NCBI GenBank assembly: GCA_028671895.1
Contig: CM053800.1
Coordinates: 24,263,886-24,327,885, forward strand
Direction: 5' to 3'
From: Oenanthe sinensis
Lineage: Eukaryota > Streptophyta > Magnoliopsida > Apiales > Apiaceae
Length of the DNA: 64,000 nucleotides
Below, in pieces: positions 1-13,389 of this stretch. Made by a program: the position numbers and the translations under genes. Within the stretch, counting starts at the first letter, position 1. Every line of letters starts with the position of its first letter. The notes below the pieces were generated by a model, which was given only the letters and a program-made list of their open reading frames with translations, had not been told where the DNA came from and searched no databases.

Positions 1-504
1 CTATTGTTAGAAGAATTAAAATACTATTTTTATCACCCTTGAAGTCTTCCCGTCTTTGCTTCGTCTTCAGTCATAAAAACCACGTGAGCTAACTGAAGAA
101 TAAATATTATTATTGTTGACACACAAATGTACTGTCTGGTTCATTTGTGTCATACTAATAAATATTCTTCAATTATTAACTTTTTAAGTTGTGGCCTTCT
201 GTCCTTTCTTAGCTTTACTGTCTATCCTCTTTTTCTGGAATCTTTGCGTAGTAGGCACTTTGAAATCTTCTGAATTCTTATGAACTACTACTATTTATTC
301 TTCACTAACGCTTGAACATATTAATGAACTTCTTCAGTGTTAAGTAGCAAGTTCAACTGAGTACTTCTGATTCTTTTGATTCTCTGTGACTAGTTGACTG
401 TCTTCGTCTTGATTCCTGTTTGATATTTATTATTTACCACTGTTTCTAGATTGAGTTGAGTTGTCATCTAATTATTAGAAATAGGCATAGTCATATGCCT
501 TTCA
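1..504 (-). repeat. Element A 3' LTR, cut by window edge
   Basis: Read on the minus strand from 504 the LTR starts TGAAAGGCATATGAC, closely matching the LTR start of element E (49126 and 58560) and the LTR fragment at 60737-60998. Only the first 504 bp of the LTR is in the window; the U3 enhancer, TATA box and R/U5 lie beyond position 1. Confidence 0.9.
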
Positions 505-518
505 ATCTCCCTCTATTT
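505..518 (-). other. Element A polypurine tract
   Basis: On the minus strand this reads AAATAGAGGGAGAT and directly abuts the LTR start at 504. It matches the AAATAGGGGGAGAT tract of C, D and E except for one G to A change. It would prime plus-strand DNA synthesis. Confidence 0.85.
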
Positions 519-767
519 GTTGTTAAACATTTAAACACACAAATTCCTAGAGGATAACTCAACTAACAACTAAGAAAGTAAATATGACATGTAAGAACTT
601 GTAAATAATAAACAAAAGTTCTGGTTTTATATTTAACAATTTTCCAGATTCATACATAAAAGATAAGTACAAGATAGTTGGTCCTCTAGTACTGAACAAA
701 TATAACATAGTTTCTATCTTGACCTATCTAAGATTTCAGTCTTCAGTGGTATCCAATTCACCTTCTT

Positions 768-3700
768 CTAGATTAGAACTATTATGCACAGGTGTTCTAG
801 GTACCTCTTCAGCTTCAACCGGAGTTGCGGTTGACTCTCCATACAATCTTCTCTGTTCAGCATTTGTTGTACATCATATGGCTGTGTGGAATCTATCTTT
901 GGCATTTGCCTGATGTAAGATTTGATGTTTCTAGATAAACAGTAGTTCCTGATTTTCTGTGCAGCATATAATTTGGCTTGGGATCTGAATCCTTTTGATC
1001 TCAACATCCTTTCAAATTGGATCATATACCTCACCGTGTAGCCCTTTAATGACTCCTCATCTAGCTTCATGATTTGATACAACTTGTTTGAGAAAAATCT
1101 CACTTCATGAAGATCAAATAAGATCTGAGGACTAGAAGATGTTGCTATTTCTCTGAGTCTGTCCCTGAGTAGTTCATTTTCTTCTGAGCTTCTCTTTACT
1201 TTGTTTAACAGAACCCATATCACTGATAGTGATCTCTTTCGGAAGAATTCCAAAGATACTCTGATTGTTCCATTCCTGTGAGTGTAGACTAGTAGTTGCC
1301 AGTCTTCAAGAATGTTATCCACTAGTACAGTGATATAATCAACTTCTTCCTTTAATGCCTTCATGAAGTTATCAAGATTATTATTTGAATCTTCAAGACC
1401 TTTGATAACTGAAAGCATTTGTCTGTCTTTAAAGGGACCTTGCTGAATTTTATCTAGGACTTTCCTTGCTGCATCCCATCTGTCCCCTATCTTCATCTCA
1501 ATATCTTGCTTTTTCTTCTTTACTGCAAAGGCCCAAAGCTTTTGTTTTTCTAACCTTGCCTCTCTTTCAGCTTGGGTTCTTTCCTTGACTAGAGCTTTTA
1601 AATTTATAGTTTTGGCATGGATTGCCTTGATGTCTTCTTTCAGCTTCCTTATTGCCTCTTCATAGGCAGGATCATGCTCTTTTTCTTTTGGAAATAGAAA
1701 TTCATCATCAAAGACAGCTTCGTCTTCAGCTCTGCAGTAGTCAGGATTGAAACCTTGATTTTCAATACTTACCTCATAAATGAGTTGTTCTTGTTGATAG
1801 TATTGTTCCTCTGGAATATACGTCTGAAATTGATCTTCCTCAGAGTACAGTTTTTCTTTTCCTTTGTTAGTAGCCCCTTCTTCTTCAGCTACAGCCTTTC
1901 CTCTTGCCCCTTCCTCTGCAGCTATTCCTTTCTCCCCCTTAGTTGAGGGATCTTCTACAGGTTTTGAAGCATCTAAAGATTTACTGAGATTTGCAATGGC
2001 CAAGTAGACCTGCTTCATACCTTCATTGAGATGTTCCATTCCATCATCTAACTTACTGAATCTTGCTGATGAGATTTCTTCATTTATACGAATTCTGTCG
2101 GTTAAATTTCTTTCCACATCATCAATTATTTCATTTAAATTGGAAATCTCTTTCATGTCATCAGCAATCAACTTCTGAACATTCTGGATGTTTTGAGTTT
2201 TGATTATTACATTTGTCTTGACATTATCAACATCATTTCTTATGATTGACAGCTGTTCAGTTACAGAGGCAGACTTGATTTTTGCTTGTTCTTTCCCTTT
2301 ATTTATTTCAGTTTGAACAATCTGCATCTGTTTCTGGAGAGCTTCCATTTTTAACATGAGTTCACTGTGTGGGTGTGCACTCACATCGCTTGCACTCTTG
2401 TTTGGACTATCACTACGTGCATGTGTATCGCTCAGTGTTTGCCTCACATCACTCGTGTTTAGCTCCTTGTCTTCTCCAGTTCCTGATGTTATACCTGTAT
2501 ACACTAGTAAAGTAGTTGAAGAGTCGAAATGCTCTTCTGAAGCCTATGAAGGCATGTCCTCAACAAGTTTTACTTGAAGTGGCTCCGCTACTGACGTAGT
2601 TGCTCCGTGAATGGAGCCCCATCTCCCTCTAAAGAGTGGTTGCCTCTCAAACCCACTAGTGGATTCGAGACTTTCTCGTAAGAGAACTGGATGAAAGAAA
2701 TCCAGCGGGGTCACCACCTTAGACAATGTATTGAGTAGCTCTTGAGAGTCTGTGATGTCCCTTAGTACCTCTGAGGGTAACTGATGCTGCACTGCATCTA
2801 AAATGTCATGGTCCACAACATAGGTGGCATCCGATGAGTTTTTATCAAAAACATTTTCTTCAACAAATGTGCCCTCATGTGATTGTGTTTCTGCAAGTGG
2901 AGGTCCTGCTAGTGTGAGAGCTAGCAGTGTGCGAGATTCTGAATCTGAATCAGATGTCGTGGCTGTTCGGCGAAAAGAATCACCCGTTTGATCGAGTGTA
3001 TCTAGAGATCCTTGGATAGCCATTTCAAAATCCATATCCCACTAAGAGGAAAATGATGAGTCTGCAATTGTCTCGGGTTCTGATCTCGATCTTTTTATAG
3101 GTGGAGACAGAGCTGCGGGTTCACTTGCATTAACACTTCTCCCCCTAACTTTTCTAACAGGTTTCTTCCTTTTTCGAATATGACTGATTGAGGAAGGTGA
3201 AGGAGAAACTGTTTGGGGCTCTAACTCAGCATGGGTTTGAACCTGGATGTTTTCAGGTTCATGGCCACGGTCCTGAAGTGTAAAACCACAATCATAGACC
3301 GCCACAGATAAATCTAAAAGTGCAGTTGCTATATTTATAGGTAGGATATTAGAAGCTAGGGTTTGAGATATTACCTGATATTCCTGAGCTTCTTGTTCTG
3401 CATGTTGTGCAGCTTCACGTAGTAGCTGCACTGTATGATTAGTTTCCATTGGCACTTCCTCCCGTTCTTGTTCTGGTACTTGCTAAACCTGTTATGGGTT
3501 GGCAATTTGATCCAAGATCTGACCCATGTAGTTTGGTCTCACCACTGGCACACCTTCAAATCTGGGATTGTTGTTGAGCCTTGAAAATATTTATCTCTGA
3601 GAAGTTGGAGATACTTCTACCGGACTATTCTGAAACAGCTCTTTATCTTCATCCAACAACAGATCATTCATGAATAGCATCAGGAACCTCGGATAATAGA

Positions 3701-4298
3701 CTTGCACATTTAGTTCCCTGCTTTCTGGCGTTCCCATCTTCCTTATTATTTCTCTCAGAATTAACTTCCCAAAATTAATTCTCCGGTTATGGGTCACAGA
3801 ATATCCAATAATTTGAAGTAGAGAAGAAATATTATTGAAGTTGTTCTTTGTAGTTGGAGCAAACACTTGAGCTAGTGTGTGAAAGAAGTAGTCCCACTCA
3901 CTTACCAACTTGGCTTTTGTTAGCCTCACCAAATTAATTTCACCCTGATACTGAATGGCATTGAAAAATTCAAGTATCTCTGGAATAGTTGGAGGATCAA
4001 CAAAATCTCTGTCTGGGAACCCTAGAATCCTGTTCACATCATCTTCAGTCACCATGTATTCACGTTCTCCAACGGTGAAAGAAAATTGTACTCTGTCTCC
4101 GACAATTCTGTTCCTTGCTGTTGAGTACAATTCCCTAAGTGCTAACACTTATAATGGGGTGTCCAGAGAGACAGTTGTTCTAATTAGCGAGTGCTCATTT
4201 AAAAATATGATCCATGGCCTAAACCTTGCAACTGGGCAGTTCACTGGATTAAAAAATCCAATAAAATTGGTCTTGATAATTTCGCAATAACTAGCCAT
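768..4298 (-). pseudogene. Element A envelope-like gene, broken by stop codons
   Basis: One reading frame runs from an ATG at 4296-4298 (start MASYCEII) to a TAG at 768-770, about 1176 codons, with five in-frame stops at 4149-4151, 3591-3593, 3483-3485, 3042-3044 and 2544-2546 and no frameshift seen. The first 230 residues or so match the N-terminal domain of the third gene of C and D: shared positions include EW..FF, a GYS/GYN segment, a conserved Arg-x-x-Asn/Phe-Gly stretch and YYxRFLM. A basic cluster (KRKKPVRKVRGR, near 3180-3140) follows, as in C and D. The C-terminal half (2540-768) is rich in Glu and Lys, probably coiled coil, then a different helical region. No signal peptide or membrane segment is visible, so 'envelope' is a positional name. 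Function unknown. Confidence 0.75.
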
Positions 4299-5438
4299 TT
4301 TTCAATAATTTTTAATAACCTTCATTAATTAATCCACTTAATTAATTTTACCAATTATTACCAAACACACCACTAAATTCGAAAAACACCCAAACTATTT
4401 GAAACCCTAATTGCAAGAATACAACCCAATAAGATTTACTCACAATAATCAATTAACTCAGTCCTTAATCACCACTGACTCAGCAAAATCAATTTTACAA
4501 TACTCACAACCCAGTCAACTCGCTTCGATTTTACAAAAATCGAGCAACACCTCGTTTAAATCAGTCGAGATTAACCAAACTAGCAAGTGAAATCACTTGT
4601 ATTAATCAAACAAGCAACTGATAGCAGTTGTAAAGATCGAAAATCAAAAGGTTTTGCAAGAGTTCTAACAAGCTGTGTGTGTGTATAACGCAGGTGTGTG
4701 TGTATATATATATATATATATTAAACTGAATATGACTTAAGAAGAAAAACAAAAAGAAAAGCTGAAAGTAAATTAACTGACTTGAAATGGTCGGTATGAC
4801 TTATTAAAGAGTCATACTGAGTTTTTTTTATAAAAAAAAATTGTCGGTATGACTTATGTTAAATTGATTTGTCGGTATGACTTATTTAACAATCACTCGG
4901 TAAATAAGTCATGCCGAGAGATTTGTTTAAAGATTCATGCCGATAAAAATCAATAATAATAACTTAATTATATATAATTACATACATTAATTATTTCTAA
5001 AATCGAAATAATATATTGGAAATTTTATTCAACTTTTCGATTTAATTAATAAATTAGTAAAATAAAAATAAAAATCAATATACAAGCAATAATTTACAAA
5101 ACTAAATTATTGAGGACATATAATAAATATTTATATTATCAATTGTTCTAATTAATTTAGGAATTAAATTAACTCAATACTTAATTAATAACATAATTAT
5201 TATTAATGTACAACAATAATTAGAAAAACAAATAAATAAATACATAAAATGCTTAGGTTAAATTAAAAATACTTATGCTATAATTGAAATAATTATCTAT
5301 TAAGAATATTAATTTAATCTTAAGATAATTTTCCAAAAATTCATAAGCCCTAGGACTTTATTAATTCAAGTCTCATAAATTCTTTAAATATTAACATTTA
5401 ATATTTATGAGCTTAAATTAATTCCTAGCAACCAAAAA
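4299..5438 (-). promoter_or_regulatory. Element A pol to envelope-like gap with GTCATACCGA cluster and TA-rich tract
   Basis: This 1.1-kb AT-rich gap has no ORF. It holds TCGGTATGAC (plus-strand reading) at 4791-4800, 4844-4853 and 4872-4881, with near copies at 4811-4820 (GTCATACTGA), 4908-4917 (GTCATGCCGA) and 4934-4943. The same word fills the U3 of the related element E. Downstream in the minus direction is a TA repeat (4703-4721) that could act as a TATA box, then a leader of about 400 bp to the ATG at 4298. The region 4950-5438 is plain AT-rich sequence. A separate promoter for the third gene is inferred, not shown. Confidence 0.55.
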
Positions 5439-8400
5439 TTAGCCATTATTTAACATCCCTAGTTCACTAACCATCTTAGAGAAAGTGGATTCATCAAGTG
5501 GTTTCGTGAAAATGTCGGCTATTTGATCTTCTGTGGGTACAAAATGTAACACCACAGTTTCATTCATGACATGCTCTCGGATAAAGTGATACCTGATGTC
5601 AATGTGCTTAGTTCTTGAATGTTGTACATGATTGTTGGAGATGGCTATTGCACTTGTGTTGTCGCAGAATATTGGAATTTTGTTCAACGCAAGTCCATAG
5701 TCATTTAGTTGATTCCTTATCCACAAGATCTGTGCACAACAGCTACCTGCCGCAATGTATTCTACTTCGGCTGTCGAGGTAGAAACTGAGTGTTGTTTCT
5801 TGTTGTACTAGGAAATCAGACGACATCCTAGAAACTGACAGCTTCCATAAGTACCTTTCCTGTCTATCCTACAACCTGCATAATCTGAATCTGTATAGCC
5901 GATTAGGTCAAAACCTGTATCTTTAGGGTACCAAATTCCAAGATTTGGTGTACCCTTAAAATATCTAAAAATTCTTTTAACAGCTATAAGATGAGATTCC
6001 CTAGGATCTGATTGAAATCTAGCACATAAGCATGTTACAAACATTATATCAGGTCTACTAGCGGTTAAGTATAATAATGAGCCTATCATACCTCTATAGC
6101 TTGTGATGTCAACTTTCTTACCAGTTTCATCCTTATCAAGCTTTGTGGCTGTTGGCATTGGGGTTTTTGCCGGTGAAGAATCTTCTAGACTGTATTTCCT
6201 CAGAAGATCTCTTACGTACTTTGATTGGCAAATGAAAATCCCATCTTCCTTTTGCTTTACTTGTAATCCAAGGAAGAATGACAGTTTACCCATCATGCTC
6301 AATTCATACCTACTCTGCATTAACTTAGCAAATCTCTTGCACAAGTTTTCATTAGTATAACCAAATATAATATCGTCAACATACACTTGAACAAATATCA
6401 TATCTTTTTCATGCAATTTATAAAAGAGAGTTTTATCTATGACATCTCTAACAAAACTATTTTCAAGTAAAAATACAGAGAGTGTGTCATACCATGTTCT
6501 CGGTGCTTGCTTGAGCCCATAGAGAGCTTTGAATAAGAAGTATACAAAATCAGCAAAATCTGGATTTTCAAAGACAGGGGGTTGTTCCACATATACTTCT
6601 TCTTCTAACTCTCCATTCAGAAATGCACTCTTCACATCCATTTGATAAACTTTGAAATTGGAATGTGCTGCGAATGCCAGAAAAATTCTGATTGCTTTAA
6701 GTCTTGCAACTGGTGCATAGGTTTCATCATAATCGATTCCCTCTTCTTGGGAGTAACCCTTAGCAACCAGTCTGACCTTGTTCCTTGTAACAATGCCATC
6801 ACCGTCTAACTTGTTCCTGTATACCCATCTTGTACCAATTACAGATCTGTCTTTTGGCCTGGGTATAAGTGTCCATACTTCCCGTCTCTCAAATTGATTG
6901 AGTTCTTCTTGCATGGCAAGAACCCAATCTGGATCTGTCAGTGCTCTCCAATCTTCTTTGGTTCTTCTTGGGATAGAAAAACTGAAAATAGACATTCATT
7001 TGAAGTTGCACTTTTGGTTCTTACTCCAACATCTGGATCACCTATAATCAATTCAAATGGATGATCTCTACTCCATACCCTTTCTCTTGGTAAGTTTGAT
7101 CTAGATGATTCGCCTCTGTATTCATTTTGATGTTGTGTTCTGCCTGTAGATCCATTATCTCCCCCTGAGTTGCTTCCAGGATGATTGTTTGATCCACCAC
7201 TGGTATTGGTAATATCTCCAGTGTTTCCATTGTTTCCACCACCATTACCTGGATCATTATCATCATTATTGTCATCTCTTATTGCAACCTCAGGTCCTTC
7301 TTCGTCATCATAATTTGAGTCTGGATAATTATTAAATTTCAATGATTCAGAAGGATCTTCACTTTGGATACTTGGGAATTTAGTGTCATAAAAAGTAACA
7401 TTGACCATTTCCTTTACTTGGTGCTGATCAATTATGTACACCCTATAAGCTCTTCTTGAGTAACCAATAAAAATAGCTTCGTGTGCTTTGGCCTCAAACT
7501 TGCCAAGATATTCATTTCCATCTTTTATTACAAAGCATTTGGCTCCAAATACATGAAAGTACTTGAGAGTAGGTTTCTTACCAGCCATTAACTCATAGGG
7601 GGTCTTCATATGATCTTTGTTGATCAAATTTCGATTCTGGGTATAACATGTTGTGTTAACTGCTTCAGCTCAAAAGTAGATAGGTAAACCTGATTCACTT
7701 AACATAGTTCTTGCAGCTTCAATCAAGGTTCGATTCTTCCTTTCTACAACTCCATTCTGTTGCGGAGTTCTTGGTGCTGAGTATTGTCTCGTTATCCCTT
7801 TGTCTGAGCAGAAATCAATCAGAACTTCATTCTTGAATTCTGTACCATTATCTGACCTGATTGGCTGGACAACTAATTTTGAATCCAACTCTATCAGCCT
7901 TATATGATCAATCACCAACTGTGGAGTTTCATCTTTAGAGTTTAAGAATAAAACCCACGTATATTTGGCGAAGTCATCAACAATCACTAAGGCATATTTC
8001 TTTCTGGACATAGACAAAATATTGACTGGACCAAATAAATCCATATGAAGCAGTTGCAGTGGTTCAGTGATATTCGTAGTATCTGTTCCTTTGTGAGTTG
8101 CTTTCTTTAACTTCCCTTTTTGACATGCCTCACACAATCCTTCTTGTGTAAATTCCATTGGAGGCAGTCCTCTCACCAAATCCCTCTTGACTAAAGAGTT
8201 CATTGTTTTGAAGTTTAGGTGTGAGAGTTTCTTGTGCCATAGCCAGCTTTCTTCTGATGAAGCTTTTGAATAAAAACAGTTTGCTTCATCATCAGTTCCT
8301 GAGTTGAGATCTGCTACGTACAAGTTTCCTTTCTTACTTCACGCAAGGCTAGTCTGTCGTCTTTAGAATGAGCTATTAAACACCTTTCTTTGATGAAGTT

Positions 8401-8667
8401 TACTTTGTAACCTTTATCACAAAATTGACTGACGCTGAGTAGATTGCGCTTAAGTCCTTCCACTAAAGAGACGTTTTCAATGATAACATTTCCAGTATTT
8501 AACTTGCCATATCCCGTAGTCATTCCTTTGTTGTTATCTCCAAAGGTGACAATTGGGCCAGCTCTTTCAACCACGTCTGATAGCAGGGCTCTATCTCCGG
8601 TCATATGCCTTGAAGATCTACTGTCCATGATCCATATAACTCGGTTTACCTGTTTAACTCCCTGCAC
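5439..8667 (-). pseudogene. pol: Element A pol: protease, integrase, RT, RNase H, with several breaks
   Basis: Read on the minus strand. The protease comes first (8667 to about 8330), but the catalytic triplet reads DSR instead of DSG. The integrase (about 8323-7400) has the HMDLFGP, RSDNGTEF and NGVVERKNR segments that carry the DDE triad. A Ser/Gly/Asn-rich linker follows (7350-7060), then RT (6995-6050) with QMDVKSAFLNG and YVDD, and RNase H (about 5990-5439) with GYTDSDYAG. The breaks are a 1-bp deletion near 8330, a Trp-to-TGA stop at 7670-7672, a 1-bp deletion near 6960 and a Trp-to-TAG stop at 5808-5810. The sequence is very close to element E. It ends with the conserved IADIFTKPLDE and a short GMLN tail. 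Confidence 0.9.
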
Positions 8668-8679
8668 ATATCAAACAGA

Positions 8680-11040
8680 TTAATTCGTCTTCGGAGCCCA
8701 AAATTGATTAGGCCCGACATACTTAAAGAATTGACCTTTGTCAGCTTTGACAACAGATCCTTTTCGAATAACATTATCTTCCTTGACTGTTCCTACCTTC
8801 TTATAGATAGTCTCAACAACTTTCTGTTTAGACTTAGGAATATAAGCTTCCTTCTTGGGAGATGAAGGACTTGCAGTCTTGGATTTTGCATATTTATTAT
8901 TGATGTGTTGTCTAGGCGTCATGTTATCTTTATTACCAATCATGCGTTTGAAATAAGCAATCATAGCATTAAAAGCACATAACATACAATTTAAAATACC
9001 ACATGGTTTATGGCATACATTAATTATAGGCATGTTATTCACAACAGTAGGTGACTTAACAGTTTGTGTCTTAACAGTTTCTACTTCAACTTTTTCAGCA
9101 AATTTAAAGTTTTCAGTAGAATGAAATCTGTTGTTACTGTTCCTACTATTCACAAAGGAATTGGGTCTGTTAGGTTTGTTCTTTAAGTCTTTAACACCTA
9201 TACCAGGATTGGGGAAAGCAGAGGTTCCCACATCTTTCACTGATGTCTTGGGTGTAGTCATTTCTTGTTGGACATTAACTCTTTTTATGTCCTTAGCAAG
9301 TTCCTCTTTTTTTTTCTTCCTCGAGATCCTCTAACTTCATTTCATATTGAATAAGTATAGAGATCTCCATGATTGGTTCTGCTATAGGGGTTATGAAAAG
9401 AGGTTTAGGTGTGTCCTTAACAACATGTGGGATACCCCTTTCTTCAGCACTTTTTCTGAAAGGGGTTATGTTGCTCGCCTTTCCTACAGATTGATTATAT
9501 TCATAGCCTATTCCAACTTTACGTTTTATTTCCTGTTGGTCAACTAGGTCTTTTACAATGTAAGAGGAATGTTTATAGGCAAGACACTTTTTATGTTCCT
9601 CTACAATCTGGTTTCTGAGATAGGCCTCAACCTTTACATAACAACTGACTCTATTAACCTGAAAAGCTAGGTCCTCAGTCAGTTTTATATTTCTGGTTTT
9701 TAAAAATTTTAAACTATCATTCTCATCAGTTAATTCTTTAATTCTGAGACGTAGTTTGTTAACCCTATCTCTGGTGTCGTCCAATTCTTTTCCTAACAGT
9801 TTGAACATTTTAGGGCATGAAGGATCTACCTCTTTTCCTCTTGTCTGAGGTGGAGACACTGATCCATCTGATGAAGCCATAAGAGCAAGATTTCCTAGCT
9901 CTTCTTCCTCATCATTGTCTGAGTCATCCCAGCTCTTGCCCTCTGCTAGATAGGACTTCCCTTTATGCTTCTTTACTAAGGCATCATACTTCTCCTTGAG
10001 GTCTTCATAAGACTCTTTCTTCTTTCCTTGCTTCGGCTTTTTGCACTCTGTTGCAAAGTGGCCAAGCTCATTGCAGTTGAAGCAACGAAACTTGCTTCTT
10101 TCAACCAAGCCGGTCTTGTAGCCGCTTTTTGACACAGCTATGGAGGAACTTCCTCTTTAAAACCTTCCAAAATTAGGTTTCTGTCTGAAGGAGGAGTTCC
10201 TTCTGAATCTCATGTTGCCAAACTTCATGGCAACCATAGCTAGAGATTCATCTTCCAGCTGATCTAGTTCTTCCAAAGTGTAGAACTCACCGTCTTCTCT
10301 GTTATCTGAAGTATGTCCAAATTCTGGAACCACATACTCCACTGTACTGTTAGAATGTGCAACATCCTTCACTTCTTTCTTCTCTGGTGCTTCCACTATT
10401 AGTGCTTTGGATGAACTTATAACCTTACCTCTGCCATAGGTCTCTGTGGTCTGAATCTGTTCTAATTCATAGGTCTTCAGTACTCCGTAGAGTCTCTCTA
10501 GGGTAACCTCTTTCATGTCCCTAGATTCCCGGATTGCTGCAATCCTATGTTCTAGATGCTCTGGCAGGGTCAGTAAGAACTTCCTATTGACCTCCTGGTT
10601 CAAGTAATACTTCCCGTTTAGATTGAGCTCATTCATCAATTTATTCAATCTCTGAAACACCTCAGAGATACCCTCACCAGGGTTGGATCTAAACTGTTCG
10701 TACTGGGAAGTCAGAATCTCCAGTCTATTCTCTTTGACTTCTTCAGTCCCTTCATTTATAACCTCTATAGTATCCCAGATTTGCTTGGCGGTCTTGCAGT
10801 TGACCACATGATTGTACATGACATAGTCTAGGGATTCTATCAGTATAAGCTTGAGGTTATTTTACAGGGATACAGCTTCCTTTTCTTCATCGTTGTAGTC
10901 TGCCGGACTTTTTGGAATCTGTTTATGAGGAATTACGACTCCATCTATCTCGTGTTCGAGAATAACTGTTATTGGAGGTTCAATGCCTTTTTCTAAGATC
11001 AAGGCATATTTGGGATTGAGTTGCGGAATATTTGTTTCGG
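8680..11040 (-). pseudogene. gag: Element A gag, truncated and broken
   Basis: Homologous along its length to the intact gag of E. The start codon, the first 30 or so residues and part of the leader are missing: the sequence passes from leader to the NPKY segment within about 40 bp of the primer site, a deletion of roughly 240 bp relative to E. In-frame stops lie at 10862-10864 and 10157-10159. A homopolymer slip in a run of A (minus strand, near 9305-9315) shifts frame. A CCHC zinc knuckle CFNCNELGHFATEC (near 10080) is intact. As in E, the second knuckle of C and D is replaced by a Cys cluster CHKPCGILNCMLC near 8990. Confidence 0.88.
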
Positions 11041-11064
11041 ATATGATATTTAATATATCAACCA

Positions 11065-11076
11065 GCTCTGATGCTA
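11065..11076 (-). other. Element A tRNA primer binding site
   Basis: On the minus strand TAGCATCAGAGC, two changes from the plant initiator tRNA-Met site TGGTATCAGAGC found intact in B and D. It lies three bases inside the LTR boundary. Confidence 0.8.
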
Positions 11077-11078
11077 AT

Positions 11079-11408
11079 TGTTGGTCCCTGATATTGTAGA
11101 AGGGGGTCGAATACAATATCTAAAATTACTCGCAAATTCGGATTAATAATATAAAGTTAATTTTAATCCTGAAATATTAATTTAGGTGAAATACTGTTCA
11201 AGTAGAATATTTGATTTTAACTTGAAAAGTATTACAGAATTAATATAGTGAATAGTGTTTATATCTGATAAATTGTCTAGAATGATTTTGACATGACTTG
11301 TTCGGGTTTAACAATTTATATTCCAATCTAAGCACAGAAATCTGTGAATATTACAATGCATACAAATTTCTGAATTTGAATGTTTGAACGACACTGAAAT
11401 ATGAAGCC
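11079..11408 (-). repeat. Element A 5' LTR, 3' terminal part
   Basis: The plus strand starts TGTTGGTCCC, the inverted end of the LTR. The 330 bp align with the last part of the E LTR (downstream of its TATA box) and contain the terminal stem-loop at 11090-11120 (GATATTGTA paired with TACAATATC). Insertion of B interrupts the LTR after 11408; the far part resumes at 60737. Confidence 0.88.
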
Positions 11409-13289
11409 TGTTGGAGATTACGAAGCTGTATGAATAGTAATCGTGATAACTCAACACTAGAACAGGACAGGTAAATAATACTACGCCTACGCAGAAATCA
11501 GGAAGAAATGAAGACAAGGCAAATACAGTGAATCAAGACATTAGAAGAAGTTTTGAAGTCTACTACAGGTCATTGAGAGAAGTTCATTAATATGTTCAAG
11601 CCTCAGTGAAGAATAATGTGTAAAGACTTTCAGGGTTTCAGAAGTGTTGAAGATTCAGTATATAAGTGCCACAAGAAGATTTCAATGTAAATACATTGAT
11701 TGAAGATAGACAGTGTTCGAAGCATAAGAATCTAGAAGAATTGAAGACATGGTAAAGACAAAGGATTAAGAAGACAACTGCAGTCTTGGAGTTATACTCA
11801 CTGAAAGAACTTCATTTGTATGTTCAAGCATCAGTGAGAACATAGAATGAAGTATTCAAGATTGTGGTAATAATGGAGATGTTGTCGAAGTACCAGAAAA
11901 GATTCCAATGACAACACTATGTTTATTGATAGTCAGTGTTCGAAGCAATGAAGTTGCTGCAAACTTAACAATGCAAGTAAAGCTATAATACGAAGACCTG
12001 GATCAAAGCTAGTCGTCTGTGAACCAGATCAGTTGCACTAGGCGTCAGCAGTTTGTGAAAGGAATCTGAGTATTAACCATAGAAGAATTGTTAAGTTGAA
12101 GAACGTACTTGGAAAGAATGGTTATTTATTAAGGTACGAAAAGTAATTTGTAGAGGTTACAGCCAAACAGCTAAACAGCTAACAGCTTAACAGCTAAACA
12201 GCTCAAAGGGTGCAGGGTGCAAATAGTCACAACCTTCGTACGAAAAGTGAAAGTTTCTGAACTACAGTCGAACAACAGAAACTGCTCAAGGTACAGGGTG
12301 TAATGTGGCAAGACTTTGATACAAGAAATGAAAGTTGGTAAACTTCAATCAAGGAATGAGAAGGAGGTCAAAGTGCAGTGATCAAATTGCACTTTGACCA
12401 TGTGAATAGTGAAGCGCCACAAACTTATTCACGCGCAACAAACTTTCTATATCAGCTAAGGCATTTGTTTTGTGGCGCCTCCCCTGTGCCTCACCTGTGT
12501 AAGCGCAACTAAAGCTTCTGGCGCCAAAAAAAATATCACTTGACTTGAAGAAATTTTGTTAAGTAATTATAGGCGCCACTTGAAGCTACACAGGGGATAC
12601 ACTCTACAGGCGCAACAAAATATTACAGGCGTAACAAAATATTACAGGCGCAACAAAATATTTTAGTGCAATAAATATTTCTTGGCCCCACTTAATCCTC
12701 AGCCAATCAAATTACATCAGCTACTTTATTGATTTAAAGTCTACACCAATTAAAGAAGAGAGTCGTCTTCTCCAACACAAAAAAATGTAGAAAGCCACTG
12801 CCATGGCCGGAGCAAGAGATTAATTCATACACACTCATACCTTGCTTCCGGTCAGATATTAGGACCCGGTTCTTAAACGAAAAATACTCAGGGCTCCTAG
12901 ATATCACTCCCTACGGACTCTGTTTTTCCTTGTACTAATTTAGATATATTTGTATAAAAACTGAGCCCTAATATTTTTGTGTTAGTAGCAAAGAACTAAT
13001 TTGTTCTTTGGAAGTCAGTTATATTTTTAACTAGGTGTAGCACCCCTCAGGGTTTATATACGAAAGATATATTCCCCGAAACTTGTCTCCATAATTTACT
13101 TGCTAATTTTCCTGAACCTAATTGATTTATCCGGACACACAGAAAATTAGTAGGCAGCTCACTTAAACACTACAAATGGCCAAACTCACTCTGAAGCAAT
13201 AATTTATTTATCCGCAAATAGCTAAAAGAATTTAAATTATTGTGAGTATCGTATTCAACCCCCCTTCTACGATACTTCGGGACCCAACA
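11409..13289 (+). repeat. Element B 5' LTR (1881 bp)
   Basis: It starts TGTTGGAGATTACG and ends GGGACCCAACA, giving the inverted ends TGTTGG/CCAACA. The start matches 48771 onwards and the middle matches 60279-60733. A cluster of GC-rich words lies at 12412-12655, a TATAAAAA at about 12952, and the terminal stem-loop at 13245-13276 (AGTATCGTA paired with TACGATACT around a C-rich loop). The primer site follows at once. Confidence 0.92.
12412..12655 (+). promoter_or_regulatory. Element B U3 cluster of GGCGCC-type words
   Basis: About nine copies of GGCGCCAC, GGCGCAAC or close variants lie in 245 bp (near 12413, 12434, 12473, 12503, 12519, 12573, 12609, 12627, 12645). The core GGCGCC is palindromic. 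They stand out in AT-rich, otherwise decayed DNA. The same words recur at 13874-14055. Confidence 0.6.
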
Positions 13290-13291
13290 AT

Positions 13292-13303
13292 TGGTATCAG
13301 AGC
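13292..13303 (+). other. Element B tRNA-Met primer binding site
   Basis: TGGTATCAGAGC, the standard copia initiator tRNA-Met site, starts three bases after the LTR end. Confidence 0.9.
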
Positions 13304-13389
13304 CCGCTGATTGATATACAAGTCAGGATCCGTAACACAGTGAAGCTCACTTTGCCGAAGCTGATTGGACTCAAAATGATTAGAGGCCT

